A DNA stretch of 54,809 bases from Erysipelotrichaceae bacterium UBA2227 (GTDB taxonomy: Bacteria > Bacillota_I > Bacilli_A > Erysipelotrichales > Erysipelotrichaceae): NCBI GenBank assembly GCA_002348095.1, contig DDYT01000003.1, positions 1 through 54,809 of the forward strand, read 5' to 3'. The notes under the pieces were generated by a model. The model ran no database searches. It was not told the DNA's origin and saw only the letters and a list, made by a program, of their open reading frames with translations. The first letter of the stretch is position 1. Every line of letters starts with the position of its first letter. A program made the position numbers and the translations under genes. This document shows positions 17,652-26,157 of this stretch, one piece after another.

Positions 17652-18986
17652 TTAGTTGGCAGCCTCTGCTGCGAGTTCCTTGGTGACCAGTTGTTTCTCA
17701 TAAACTTTAAAGAACGGGTAATAGACAGCCACAGATACTGGTATTAGCAGGAACGGCAAGATTGCATTGGTGATGCTCAAAGTTCCCAAGAATTCTCCAA
17801 CGCCCATCGGCATCAAACTCATGATCATGATGAAAGCCGGTTTAATGAAATGGACCTGATACAAGACGTAGATGATGATCATATTTACAATCGGAGACAG
17901 AATGAAAGGAATGGCAAGAATCGGATTATACATGATCGGCATCCCGAAGGTAACCGGTTCGTTGATCCCGAAGAAGCCCGGAATCAAGGAAATTTGTGAA
18001 ACAGCTTTAATCTGTTTGGACTTGCTCTTGAGCCCCAATAAAACCAAACCTAAGGTATTGCCGGAACCACCGACCGCCATGGACCCCATAAACAACAGGA
18101 TCGGTTGGAAGATCGGTTCTTGACCGGCAGCGACCAAGGCTGCATTTTGGGCGATCGCCCCAAACAAAACCGGCATCAGTGCCATGAAGACGATCATGGT
18201 GCCATGAATGCCCATGACCCACAGCAACATTGCAAAGACAGCAATGACAATCATGCCCGGAATCGAATTCAGCGCCGCCAATGGCATCGACAATAAGCCC
18301 ATGATAATCAACGGTAAACTGTAACCTGTCACACTGGTGATTAAGGTATTCAAACCGAAGAAGACGATCAGATTAAACAACAAGGGAATTAACGAAGAGA
18401 AGGATTCAGCCATGGCAGCCGGCACGACATCCGGCATCTTCAAGACAAGGTTCTTTCTTTCACAGAAACGAGTAATTTCAACTGACAACAACCCGATGAT
18501 GATGGCGGTAAACAAACCGGTACCACCCAACAAGAAAGTGTCGATGGCAGTAACGGTTGAGGTTCCGTCAATCAAGGTATAAACTTTGGCCGGACCCGCA
18601 ACGATCATAAACATGATCATGGCGATGAAACCTGCTTGTAACTGTTTCATCTTGTAGCTCTTGGCTAAATGAAAGGCAATGGCGAAGGCTGCGAAAATCC
18701 CAACCAGACCCATAGTCATGTTGTAAGGGATGCTCAAGATGGCTTTATTGGCTGTGGCGAAATTATACCAAGGGCCCAAGATGGTGGCTGCTAAGCCACC
18801 TTTGGCGATGGCTTCGGCTGTGATCGGCGGGTTGGTCAGGATCTGACTGACGGCCCCCAATAAGGTGACCGGTAAGGTCGACATGAATCCTGTCGAGATG
18901 GCACTGATGTGGCGCTGCTGGGATAGGAAATTTCCGATCGGCAGCAAGAACTTTGACAGCTTATCCATAAAAGTCTGTTTTTCCAT
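17652..18986 (-). CDS. celB: PTS EIIC, lactose/cellobiose family
   Basis: 444 residues with about ten membrane helices. The N-terminus MEKQTFMDKLSKFLLPIGNFLSQQRHISAISTGFM and the LIPGFFGINEPVTFGMPIMYNP segment are typical of the Lac/Chb EIIC family. The protein translocates the sugar while EIIB phosphorylates it. Preceded by a strong AAAGGAG and 14 nt downstream of the EIIB gene. Exact sugar not readable; cellobiose or another beta-disaccharide is likely given bglA. Confidence 0.93.
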   Translation of the reverse strand: MEKQTFMDKLSKFLLPIGNFLSQQRHISAISTGFMSTLPVTLLGAVSQILTNPPITAEAIAKGGLAATILGPWYNFATANKAILSIPYNMTMGLVGIFAAFAIAFHLAKSYKMKQLQAGFIAMIMFMIVAGPAKVYTLIDGTSTVTAIDTFLLGGTGLFTAIIIGLLSVEITRFCERKNLVLKMPDVVPAAMAESFSSLIPLLFNLIVFFGLNTLITSVTGYSLPLIIMGLLSMPLAALNSIPGMIVIAVFAMLLWVMGIHGTMIVFMALMPVLFGAIAQNAALVAAGQEPIFQPILLFMGSMAVGGSGNTLGLVLLGLKSKSKQIKAVSQISLIPGFFGINEPVTFGMPIMYNPILAIPFILSPIVNMIIIYVLYQVHFIKPAFIMIMSLMPMGVGEFLGTLSITNAILPFLLIPVSVAVYYPFFKVYEKQLVTKELAAEAAN

Positions 18987-19000
18987 TTTTCTTTCTCCTT

Positions 19001-19294
19001 TTATTTCAGAATGGACTGAACTAATCTCATGATGTTTTCGACATTTCCAACGGCATAATCGTAAGATTGAATGACTCCTACTGGAGTTGTTACCGATTTC
19101 TTTATGTCATTGAACTTATAGGATATTTGTGGCCCCAATAAGATCACATCATAACTTTTATAATTCTCTTCTAAATCCTGAACAGCAAAAGCTTTGATGT
19201 CTAGGTCAACGCCTTTTTCAACGCCAAACTTTTCCATCTTCTTCATCAGGATGCTGGTGGACATTCCACCCGCACAGACCAACATAATCTTCAT
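19001..19294 (-). CDS. celA: PTS EIIB, lactose/cellobiose family
   Basis: 97 residues. The N-terminal strand and P-loop are present but the usual CSxGMST phosphocysteine motif reads MLVCAGGMSTSILMKKM, with Cys7 as the phosphorylation site. EIIB passes phosphate from EIIA to the incoming sugar. Its ATG overlaps the EIIA stop as ATGA, a sign of coupled translation. Confidence 0.94.
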   Translation of the reverse strand: MKIMLVCAGGMSTSILMKKMEKFGVEKGVDLDIKAFAVQDLEENYKSYDVILLGPQISYKFNDIKKSVTTPVGVIQSYDYAVGNVENIMRLVQSILK

Positions 19295-19626
19295 AATGTC
19301 CCTTTCCGATCAGCTTTCGTTTCATGAAGCTCGATCAACTCCTTAATCAATTCTTGAGCCAGTAGACTTGTCATCAAGTGGTCCTGTGCATGGATCAACA
19401 GGATGTTGATCTCATTGTTTTCGCCATTGGCTTCAGAAACCAAGAGTCCTGTTTGAGCTTTGTGAGCACGTAGAGAACTTTCTTCGGATTGTTTCAATAA
19501 ATCCTTTGCTTTATCTATTTGCCCAAGCTTAGCTTCATGAAGAGCGGAGAAAGCCAAAGCCCTGGCTTCTCCGGAATTGGCGATTAATTCCATGGCGATA
19601 TTCTCAGTATTAATTCTTTCTGACAT
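19291..19626 (-). CDS. celC: PTS EIIA, lactose/cellobiose family
   Basis: 111 residues, an all-helical trimeric EIIA of the Lac type. ELIANSGEARALAFSALHEAKLGQIDKAKDLL and LLIHAQDHLMTS contain the conserved helices; the phosphorylated His is in HAQDHLM. It receives phosphate from HPr. It lies 12 nt downstream of the regulator gene and overlaps the EIIB gene. Confidence 0.94.
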   Translation of the reverse strand: MSERINTENIAMELIANSGEARALAFSALHEAKLGQIDKAKDLLKQSEESSLRAHKAQTGLLVSEANGENNEINILLIHAQDHLMTSLLAQELIKELIELHETKADRKGTL

Positions 19627-19638
19627 AGGTCTCTCTTT

Positions 19639-22305
19639 CTATAACTTCTTGATGATGGTAATCACGTTGGCGATCTCATCATCACTGAAGATAATTCCAA
19701 ATGCTTTTTCTAAACTTCTGAATTGTTGAAGAACTATTTTTGACAATTCTCCATATTTCTTCATAATACTTTCCTTTTGCAGATTAATGGGTTGCTTTTC
19801 ATAGGCCAATAACCGATTAATACTGCAAGCGATATGGATGAATAATCCGAGTTTCTGATCCTGTGTTAATTCACCGTTTACCGCAATGTTGATTTCATTC
19901 ATGATATTCGGCAATAACTTTCTAACCTTTTCAACATCAACAAATTCCAATTGTTCATCAAGGTAGTCATATATTGCCTGAGTGTAGTAAATTCGATCAT
20001 TCACTCGGACATTCTCGATCAACGTTTTCAACAACTGAGGATCCGTTTCAAATACTTTCGAAATACTGATGAAAGGTAAATCCAAGCCTTTTGGCTTATA
20101 GGTTCCAATCAGTGTTTTGATGAAATGCCTTTTCTGGATAGCATCTATCTCAGTAGCTAATCGTGCTCGATCAGAGATAGCGAGAGGGATGACCTCAGTA
20201 TCCTTTAATGAAAGATGCCTTATAAGATAATCTTTGATTTGGATCGCCCCACCTTCGCCGGTTGAGCATAGAGTTACAATTACTGGAGTCTTTTCCACTT
20301 CACGTCTTACGGGTAAGTACAGATTCTCTTTCATCGAATCCAAGATACCATCAACCAAAGAATCAAGGCTCTCTTCCATGGTGGCTTTTCTAGCAGCATC
20401 AAGCACGACAAGGGTTAAAGGCATATGGATGAGTCTTATGTTGATTCCAGACTCTTCCGAAATCGTTTCACACATGGTTTTGATGGATCCCATGTCATAG
20501 ATCACAATGACCCCTTTTCCTTGGTCGATATTGATCAAAGTAGATTTAAGTTCTTCGTAGGCTTCTTGACTCGTCTTGTCAAGCGACAAATCATATGAGA
20601 AGGTGTTATCTCCCTTTACTAATGCATTCACGGTTTCAGCTACTGAATGAGCACTGGTATTTCCGTGCATTGCGACTAGGACCACAGGCTTGGGTGAAAT
20701 CACGGATTGGGTTTCGTTATCCACCAGAAATAAAGTAATTAAGACCACTTCATCAATTGGGAATCGAACATCGAATACTTTTTCAAGTTTTGAAGCGAAA
20801 TTTAAACTAAATGAATATTCGTCTTTGTACTTCTCAACCACATCCATGATTTGATCATTCGAGAGCGTTTGTTTCGCATTTTGTCGCGAGATTCCTGCGT
20901 TCAAATGAAGTGATAACCCATAAAACACAGCGATTGGATACGTACGATTAAACTTTAAGACAGCTTCGTTGAGGAAATCTTCAACTAAAGTAATCAGTTT
21001 GGGATCCACCAGCTTTGATAACTGCTCTTTATTTACAATTTGCTTTGAGAGTTGATTCTGATACTGCTTAAACGTGTTTTCCATTTCCAGACTAACAATC
21101 AAGTTGATATCTTTTTGTGGAATCCCACGATCCTTCAATTCCGAAACCTTGGAATTAATGGCGTCGTAGATCGATTGTTTCTTGAGTTCGCTTTCGATGA
21201 TTTCTGTCTTTTCGATGTTTTCTTCTGAGAATGAATAGTTGTAATTCTCCGGAATAATCCGTTCGACCTCTTCCCTGTGGGCTTTATAGAACAGAAATCC
21301 CTTTCTAACATAATGATTGAAGTCCCCGATGTAGATGTTCAGGTTTGTTGAACTCTGTCCTATTTCTCTGACATACGCATTGGCACAACCCAACTGAATA
21401 TCATTTCTCAGTTGCTTCACATTGAAGTTGCATTCATACAACAGCAAATTTCTTAAGACTTCAGAATTGATGGTTAATGAACGTTGGATCTTTGCTGCTT
21501 CGATCGTAAAGAATTGTTGAATCAGTTGGAACCGTTCATCCATCGATCTCAATTGAAGTTCCGGTAGTTCAATTTTAATCGGGAACTTCTGAGTCAAGCT
21601 TTCAAGAATCATTTGGTTAATATCCTGATCACATGCGCACACAAGGATTGAACTTATCGACTTACTTTCAGTTGTATTTAGTGGGCTGTAAGCTCTTCGT
21701 TCAACCAAGTCAACTAACTTCATCTTTGCTGATGCAGACATCAAGTGGATCGCATCAATAAAGAGAACTCCATTTTTGCTTTGCTCTATAAGATTTAATT
21801 CATCACTACCAAACAAGTCCTTTTCCAGTTTTTCTTCCTGGCCAACATAATGCTTACAATTTAGTTTGACAATGGGTGAATTTTGACTGATCACTCCATT
21901 ATCTATGGCGTATTGGTACATCAATTGAGCAAAATAACTTTTACCTGAGCCACTTGGACCAACGATTAATGTTGAAAGGGATTGCTTTGGATAAAGGATG
22001 GCAGCTTTTGCTAATTGAACTGCCTTTTTCAAACTGGAATCAAATCCAATTAAGTTCCTAAAGCAAGACATCTCGTTCTTGACCGTCGAATTAGCATCCT
22101 TCAGCCAGTATAAGACTGGTCTGCCATTTGATTTTTCAATCAATCCTTCATTTACCAGATCATTCAGAATGCTACTAATGTTGGTTCGTTGCATCTGCAA
22201 TTTTTCAGACAAATACTGAGTCGATATTCCGTTTTGCTCTTGCGCAGTAAGCGAACTGGAAAATCGTTTAATGAATCCATATACGGTTTCTTTGTTTGAC
22301 TTCAT
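19639..22305 (-). CDS. LevR/ManR-type PTS-regulated transcriptional activator lacking the GAFTGA loop
   Basis: 888 residues. Order: N-terminal winged helix (about 5-70), AAA+ domain with Walker A GPSGSGKS at 116-123 and Walker B LFIDAIH at 181-187, a PRD (His in YGLSLHLNAG), an EIIA-Man-like domain (His in VLVAMHGNTSAH), an EIIB-like domain (Cys in VTLCSTGEGG), and a C-terminal PRD (HIACSINRLL). The family normally activates sigma-54 promoters through a GAFTGA loop placed between the LFG and the Walker B strand; here LFGSDELNLIEQSKNGVLFID runs straight through and the loop is absent. The gene heads the PTS operon and is preceded by a sigma-A-like promoter and GGAGG. Confidence 0.9.
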   Translation of the reverse strand: MKSNKETVYGFIKRFSSSLTAQEQNGISTQYLSEKLQMQRTNISSILNDLVNEGLIEKSNGRPVLYWLKDANSTVKNEMSCFRNLIGFDSSLKKAVQLAKAAILYPKQSLSTLIVGPSGSGKSYFAQLMYQYAIDNGVISQNSPIVKLNCKHYVGQEEKLEKDLFGSDELNLIEQSKNGVLFIDAIHLMSASAKMKLVDLVERRAYSPLNTTESKSISSILVCACDQDINQMILESLTQKFPIKIELPELQLRSMDERFQLIQQFFTIEAAKIQRSLTINSEVLRNLLLYECNFNVKQLRNDIQLGCANAYVREIGQSSTNLNIYIGDFNHYVRKGFLFYKAHREEVERIIPENYNYSFSEENIEKTEIIESELKKQSIYDAINSKVSELKDRGIPQKDINLIVSLEMENTFKQYQNQLSKQIVNKEQLSKLVDPKLITLVEDFLNEAVLKFNRTYPIAVFYGLSLHLNAGISRQNAKQTLSNDQIMDVVEKYKDEYSFSLNFASKLEKVFDVRFPIDEVVLITLFLVDNETQSVISPKPVVLVAMHGNTSAHSVAETVNALVKGDNTFSYDLSLDKTSQEAYEELKSTLINIDQGKGVIVIYDMGSIKTMCETISEESGINIRLIHMPLTLVVLDAARKATMEESLDSLVDGILDSMKENLYLPVRREVEKTPVIVTLCSTGEGGAIQIKDYLIRHLSLKDTEVIPLAISDRARLATEIDAIQKRHFIKTLIGTYKPKGLDLPFISISKVFETDPQLLKTLIENVRVNDRIYYTQAIYDYLDEQLEFVDVEKVRKLLPNIMNEINIAVNGELTQDQKLGLFIHIACSINRLLAYEKQPINLQKESIMKKYGELSKIVLQQFRSLEKAFGIIFSDDEIANVITIIKKL

Positions 22306-22325
22306 AAGAACCTCCTACAGAATTC

Positions 22326-22540
22326 ATACACTTTATACTGTCCGCAATCAATATAAATGATAATAGTTTATTGTCAAACACCTATTCTTAATAAGATTCA
22401 CCGAATTTATACACTATAAAGGTCCTGGTCTTGACAAAACTATAAATTTGAGTTATACATCCCATACACAATCAAATTTTGCACGCTACTGTATAGAAAT
22501 TTACCTTGTATTTTTATTGAGATTAATGGTTTTATACACT
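22326..22540. repeat. Repeated ATACACT boxes around the PTS promoter
   Basis: ATACACT occurs at 22326-22332, 22409-22415 and 22534-22540, and the related ATACACA at 22464-22470. The last two full copies share the longer TTTATACACT. One copy lies downstream of the -10 element, the others upstream of the -35 element, an arrangement expected for a DNA-binding regulator acting on its own operon. Confidence 0.45.
22350..22377 (-). promoter_or_regulatory. Sigma-A type promoter of the PTS operon
   Basis: Minus strand TTGACA (22372-22377), 16-nt spacer, TATATT (22350-22355). The AGGAGG ribosome site is at 22311-22316 and the regulator ATG at 22303-22305. No sigma-54 GG/GC element at -24/-12 was recognised upstream. 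Confidence 0.65.
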
Positions 22541-22543
22541 AAA

Positions 22544-22574
22544 CAAAAAAAGATCATTTAAGAAAAAAATGATC
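22544..22574 (-). terminator. Intrinsic terminator ending minus-strand phage-remnant transcription
   Basis: GATCATTT and AAATGATC form an 8-bp stem with a 7-nt loop, followed on the minus strand by seven U. It separates the phage remnant from the PTS operon. Confidence 0.75.
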
Positions 22575-22866
22575 ATGTATGCTATTTAGATTGTTTTCCG
22601 TCGATTATCCTTGTTGTACTTCGAATCAAAATTGATTTCCTTATATGACCCTGGGTCTAAAAATACATGACCTATATGTTAACTGAGATTCTAGGATAAA
22701 TCCTTAAGTATTGCGTCTTTGAGGTCATTGTATAGCATGGTCCACATCTTAAGTGCTTGTTGATTTGTAAGTATTTGCTAGGTTTTCACGACTTTTCTCA
22801 AAACTTGGGGTGAAATCTTGAAATTTCGGGTTGCGTGCATCCGATGACCCTTGTCCAGTTCCCAAG
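22575..22866 (-). other. Degenerate phage-like sequence after the HNH gene
   Basis: No intact gene. On the minus strand, starting at the ATG inside CCATGACTTGGG near 22870, a short frame reads MTWELDKGHRMHATRNFKI, ends after about 30 codons, and is followed in the same frame by LTNQQALKMWTMLYNDLKDAI before another stop. It looks like a decayed reading frame at the place where a large terminase or another packaging gene would be expected; I cannot name it. Confidence 0.35.
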
Positions 22867-23601
22867 TCATGGCCCCAAGTTTCGACCGGGGGGGAGGGTC
22901 GGCCGAAACTTAAGGAACCAATCGTGGATATATCGCTGCCATTCGACTTGATATGGCAGTTTATCCCTATCGTTGTATAGTCTTGAGAGACACTCTTCTT
23001 CAGCTGCCTGAATGAAGATCAGCTCAGCCCCAAGACTAGTGGCTAAGCGTTCTCTGTCTGTGTTGAGTGGGTATCCACCGATGATCCAGGCTTGAGTCCA
23101 CCGCCCTGTTCTGGTCTTGATCTGATCTAGTAAGGCATCCCGAAGTAGGAATACATTGGTAGATAGTTCTAGTGGCTTGTCATAGGCTGGTAGTAGTGTG
23201 ATGGCTTGATACAGTTCATCTAGATCAAGCACTAGATCACTACGCTTCTTATGCTCCTTTACATAGCTGGTCTTGCCTGATAACGGTGCTCCATAGACTA
23301 GATAGACTAGCTTTCCAGATCCTTGCCCAAAGCGTTCATGGGTCTGGTTATGACACTGGTGATGGACCAGTAGGATATTGTTTGGATTAAGGCTAACTTT
23401 AACGTCATTCACATTCATTGGAGTTAACTCAATGATGTGGTGAGCAATACATTCAGGATCCTTCAAGATCGGCTCATGACATTTCTGACAAAGCAGTCCC
23501 TTTTCAGGTGTACTTCTTTCGATCATCAATCGTTTCCTAAGCAGGATCCATTCTGGTGACTTGTAGAAGTCTGATAAGGTTTTGAATCTTGCCATTACCA
23601 A
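22867..23601 (-). CDS. Phage HNH endonuclease fused to a P-loop kinase-like domain
   Basis: 244 residues. Residues 1-95 form an HNH zinc-finger nuclease: LLCQKCHEP, then IAHHIIEL, then LVHHQCHNQTH. Residues about 98-230 form a P-loop domain with YLVYGAPLSGKTSYV and DLDELYQAI, resembling small nucleotide kinases. HNH proteins next to terminase genes help phage DNA packaging cleavage. It overlaps the small-terminase gene by 7 nt. The C-terminal LPPGRNLGP looks like a natural end. Confidence 0.8.
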   Translation of the reverse strand: MVMARFKTLSDFYKSPEWILLRKRLMIERSTPEKGLLCQKCHEPILKDPECIAHHIIELTPMNVNDVKVSLNPNNILLVHHQCHNQTHERFGQGSGKLVYLVYGAPLSGKTSYVKEHKKRSDLVLDLDELYQAITLLPAYDKPLELSTNVFLLRDALLDQIKTRTGRWTQAWIIGGYPLNTDRERLATSLGAELIFIQAAEEECLSRLYNDRDKLPYQVEWQRYIHDWFLKFRPTLPPGRNLGP

Positions 23602-24041
23602 TTGCCTTCTTTAGCGAGTCTTTCTCGTAGTTCCAGTTCTTGTTTCTTCAGCTGTAGCATTTGTGGGTTATCCGAGTAGTGTTCTGGATCTTTGTTTTTC
23701 AAGAGTCCAAATAAAGCTCCAGTATCTGGTGGTTGATGTTTTTTGGTGATCTCGGTGTATGTAACAGCTTGACCATTCTCTGTCTTGGTATAGACTTTCT
23801 TTTCTTCATAGTCATACCCAAGGGCTTTCTTGATCAAGGCATTTTCGAGCTCAGTGATCAGCGATTCCTTCCCTTTTTTAAGGGCCTTCAGAAACTCCGG
23901 ATAGTCTTTCTTGTATAGTTCGAAAGTCGTAACTGAAATACCCAGTGCTTTAGCGATCTTTTCTTCGCATATACCATCTCGAGCCCACTTCTCTACCAGG
24001 TGCAATTTGGCTTGAACAGAATCCCATTTGCTTTTTGCCAA
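23595..24041 (-). CDS. Phage small terminase-like DNA-binding protein
   Basis: 148 residues from the chosen TTG start. DSVQAKLHLVEKWARDGICEEKIAKALGISVTTFELYKKDYPEFLKALKKGKE is a helix-turn-helix typical of small terminase subunits that mark phage DNA for packaging; a helical C-terminus follows. An upstream ATG at 24074 gives 11 more residues, but it lies immediately after the U-run of a terminator, whereas AGAGGTGG stands 5 nt before the TTG at 24041, so I take the TTG. No large-subunit gene follows. Confidence 0.75.
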   Translation of the reverse strand: MAKSKWDSVQAKLHLVEKWARDGICEEKIAKALGISVTTFELYKKDYPEFLKALKKGKESLITELENALIKKALGYDYEEKKVYTKTENGQAVTYTEITKKHQPPDTGALFGLLKNKDPEHYSDNPQMLQLKKQELELRERLAKEGNW

Positions 24042-24076
24042 TTGAACCACCTCTTTATAGGAAAACGGTAACATAC

Positions 24077-24104
24077 AAAAAAACTCCGGTAAGTACCGAA
24101 GTTT
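24077..24104 (-). terminator. Intrinsic terminator after the amidase cassette
   Basis: On the minus strand AAACTTCGGT and ACCGGAGTTT pair (one mismatch) around ACTT and run into seven U. A second, weaker hairpin without a U-run lies at 24156-24178 (GCTCAAGCCC / GGGTTGAGC). Together they isolate the amidase genes from the small-terminase gene. Confidence 0.8.
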
Positions 24105-24262
24105 ATGGATGCGTCAGAAACGATTTATTCATATGCTTTGCATCTACCGTCCTTCGCTCAAGCCCTTTTGGGTTGAGCAACTAATCATATTTGAGTAAAA
24201 ATGTCTGATTCACGAATTCCATAACTTTAATAAATAATGGTTCTTTGTTTCAAATCCTTATC

Positions 24263-25558
24263 TTATTTTGTTGCTCCATACTGTTCTTCAAAGAGATGAG
24301 CAATATGAAGAGCTTTAAGTTTGGATTTTGGTACCATTGCTGTAATCTGAACCATGCCTGGAAGTCTACTTATCATTATGGAACCAGTAATAGTAGCTCT
24401 GTTTTTAACTTCATCGATTGATATGCCAAGTAGATCTGCCATTCTAGTTAAGCCATTGGCTACAGCAAGATCCAAATTTCCACCGGAACCAAAAACCTGC
24501 AATGGATAAACATCTTCTTCAAGTGTAGTCTGATACTCTTTAGCTAACTTACGTGCCACATCTAGAAGCTTGCTATCATGTGGCTGAGCAAGGAAAGGAA
24601 GATCTTCGATGTTTGGAAGCAAAATTGGGCCATCTATCTTAAGCCCTTTGATAATTTCAACTTCCAAAGTTACTTCTGCACTTACATCGCTAGTATGCCC
24701 AGCTATTTCGCCGTCACCCATCATTGCGTGAATATCGGCTACATATATTCCTGCGCCAGCCACTTTAACTGGAACGATTAATATAGCGCCTTCTCTAACT
24801 TCATCGGAGTCCATATGTCCATCGGTACGGCTTAATAATTGCTCTGCAGTCAACGCATATTCATGTGGTGCGCCAACCAGAAATGCCCCAAAATCTCCAG
24901 CATTATGTGATGAAGGGAATGGAACTGCAGGGCAACTTCCCATATTTCCTATCATTGGCCTTACCCTAGTGATAATACCAGGGAGATCAGCTTTTGCCCA
25001 AAGGTTGATAGGGTACTGCTTGGATTCATCTGGGAGAGCCGCAAGTTCACGTGCGTGATTAGCGATATCTTTGCAAGCTTCACTACTAACTGTTATAGCT
25101 GTTGTTCTCTCTTTATCAAATACCATTGTATAACCTGAAACAATTTTAAAAGGTGTGACTGGATTACCGCATTTCTTACATCGAATAGCCTTTACTCCAA
25201 CGCCTTCGAGATATGTAGGTGGATTGATTAAATCACAAACAGGGCAACGCGCTGCAACAAATGGATCTCCAACGAAGTGGCCATCAACGCCTTGATCTGT
25301 CCCTGATACCGTTGCTGTAGAAAGCACTTTAACTTTCTTGATGCGCAATGCAATGGAATCTCCAATTTCAGCGCCTTCAATTGCAACAGGTCTGGTAACT
25401 TCATGTCCGCTCGGATAATCCGGTGTAATCATTGCTCCCCAGCAACCTGGAGATGTACGTGCGATAATTGTACCTTTGTCAGCTACTGGTCCAAGCATCT
25501 TTGCCTTAGGATCTAGTACCCAAACCATATCATTGGTTCTAACGATTTTTTCTGCCAT
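24263..25558 (-). CDS. Acetamidase/formamidase family amide hydrolase
   Basis: 431 residues. The FmdA/AmdA fold is recognised by SPGCWGAMITPDYPSGHEVTRPVAIEGAEIGDSIALRIK, GCPAVPFPSSHNAGDFGAFL (read as GSCPAVPFPSSHNAGD), and the DIHAMMGDGEIAGHTSDVSAEVTLEVE block that contributes metal and catalytic residues. CPVC and CKKC pairs (about 110-135) suggest a zinc ribbon inserted in the N-terminal half. The enzyme would release ammonia from formamide, acetamide or a related small amide in the cytoplasm. AAAGGAGG precedes the ATG. Downstream partner of a small membrane protein and located inside a phage remnant. Confidence 0.9.
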   Translation of the reverse strand: MAEKIVRTNDMVWVLDPKAKMLGPVADKGTIIARTSPGCWGAMITPDYPSGHEVTRPVAIEGAEIGDSIALRIKKVKVLSTATVSGTDQGVDGHFVGDPFVAARCPVCDLINPPTYLEGVGVKAIRCKKCGNPVTPFKIVSGYTMVFDKERTTAITVSSEACKDIANHARELAALPDESKQYPINLWAKADLPGIITRVRPMIGNMGSCPAVPFPSSHNAGDFGAFLVGAPHEYALTAEQLLSRTDGHMDSDEVREGAILIVPVKVAGAGIYVADIHAMMGDGEIAGHTSDVSAEVTLEVEIIKGLKIDGPILLPNIEDLPFLAQPHDSKLLDVARKLAKEYQTTLEEDVYPLQVFGSGGNLDLAVANGLTRMADLLGISIDEVKNRATITGSIMISRLPGMVQITAMVPKSKLKALHIAHLFEEQYGATK

Positions 25559-25674
25559 TCAAATAACCTCCTTTATGTGGTTGTATTCTGATAATTATTC
25601 TACAGAAAATGCTTTTAGAATGATTAAGTAATTTTATTGTATTCAAAATGCCCCAAATGATTATCTAATTCCTT

Positions 25675-26157
25675 TTATGCAACTTCTTTTTTTGTAAATA
25701 AGCTTGGGATTTTTACTGATATCCAACCTAAGCATACCCCCACTAGAAGTATAACTACAGATCCAACGAAGTCATTACCAGTAGCGAAGAATACTGCCCA
25801 GCATGCAAAAGCACCAGGGCCGAATGAGAAAAATGGGATATCTGTCATCATAATTACTACAGTCCAAGCACAAATAGCTACAATTATTCCTAGTCCAACT
25901 GCTACGCCAGTGATAGGCCCAAGTATTGTTGCCCCAAGGTAAACGCATATCCAGCCTAATATGGGCCCCCATATAGCAGTTGTCGCAACTTTAATCGCTG
26001 CTGTATTGTTAGCACCGGCAGCAAAGAATAAAGCCCAAGTAATAAATACTACCCATGAATAAATGGTCACTCCACCAAAGGTAGGAACTGTTACAGCAAA
26101 GCATACCCAAAGTCCAGCTAGAATTCCAACACTTAATGCTAATTTCATGTTTTTCAT
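25675..26157 (-). CDS. DUF1097-like integral membrane protein
   Basis: 160 residues, five or six hydrophobic helices, nearly no soluble part. Repeated small-residue helices (AGLWVCFAVTVPTFGG, FITWALFFAAG, GAFACWAVFFATGNDFVG) and two related halves, each with WxxFFAxG, suggest an internal duplication like that of DUF1097 proteins. A longer frame begins at a TTG at 26274, but the ATG at 26157 has an AAAGGGAAAG site and directly precedes the first helix. Being upstream of the amidase it may admit the amide or release the ammonia, an inference from position. Confidence 0.65.
   Translation of the reverse strand: MKNMKLALSVGILAGLWVCFAVTVPTFGGVTIYSWVVFITWALFFAAGANNTAAIKVATTAIWGPILGWICVYLGATILGPITGVAVGLGIIVAICAWTVVIMMTDIPFFSFGPGAFACWAVFFATGNDFVGSVVILLVGVCLGWISVKIPSLFTKKEVA

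Noticed and set aside
24042..24074. ATG start at 24074 for the small terminase
   Set aside because: It directly follows a terminator U-run, while a good ribosome site precedes the TTG at 24041.
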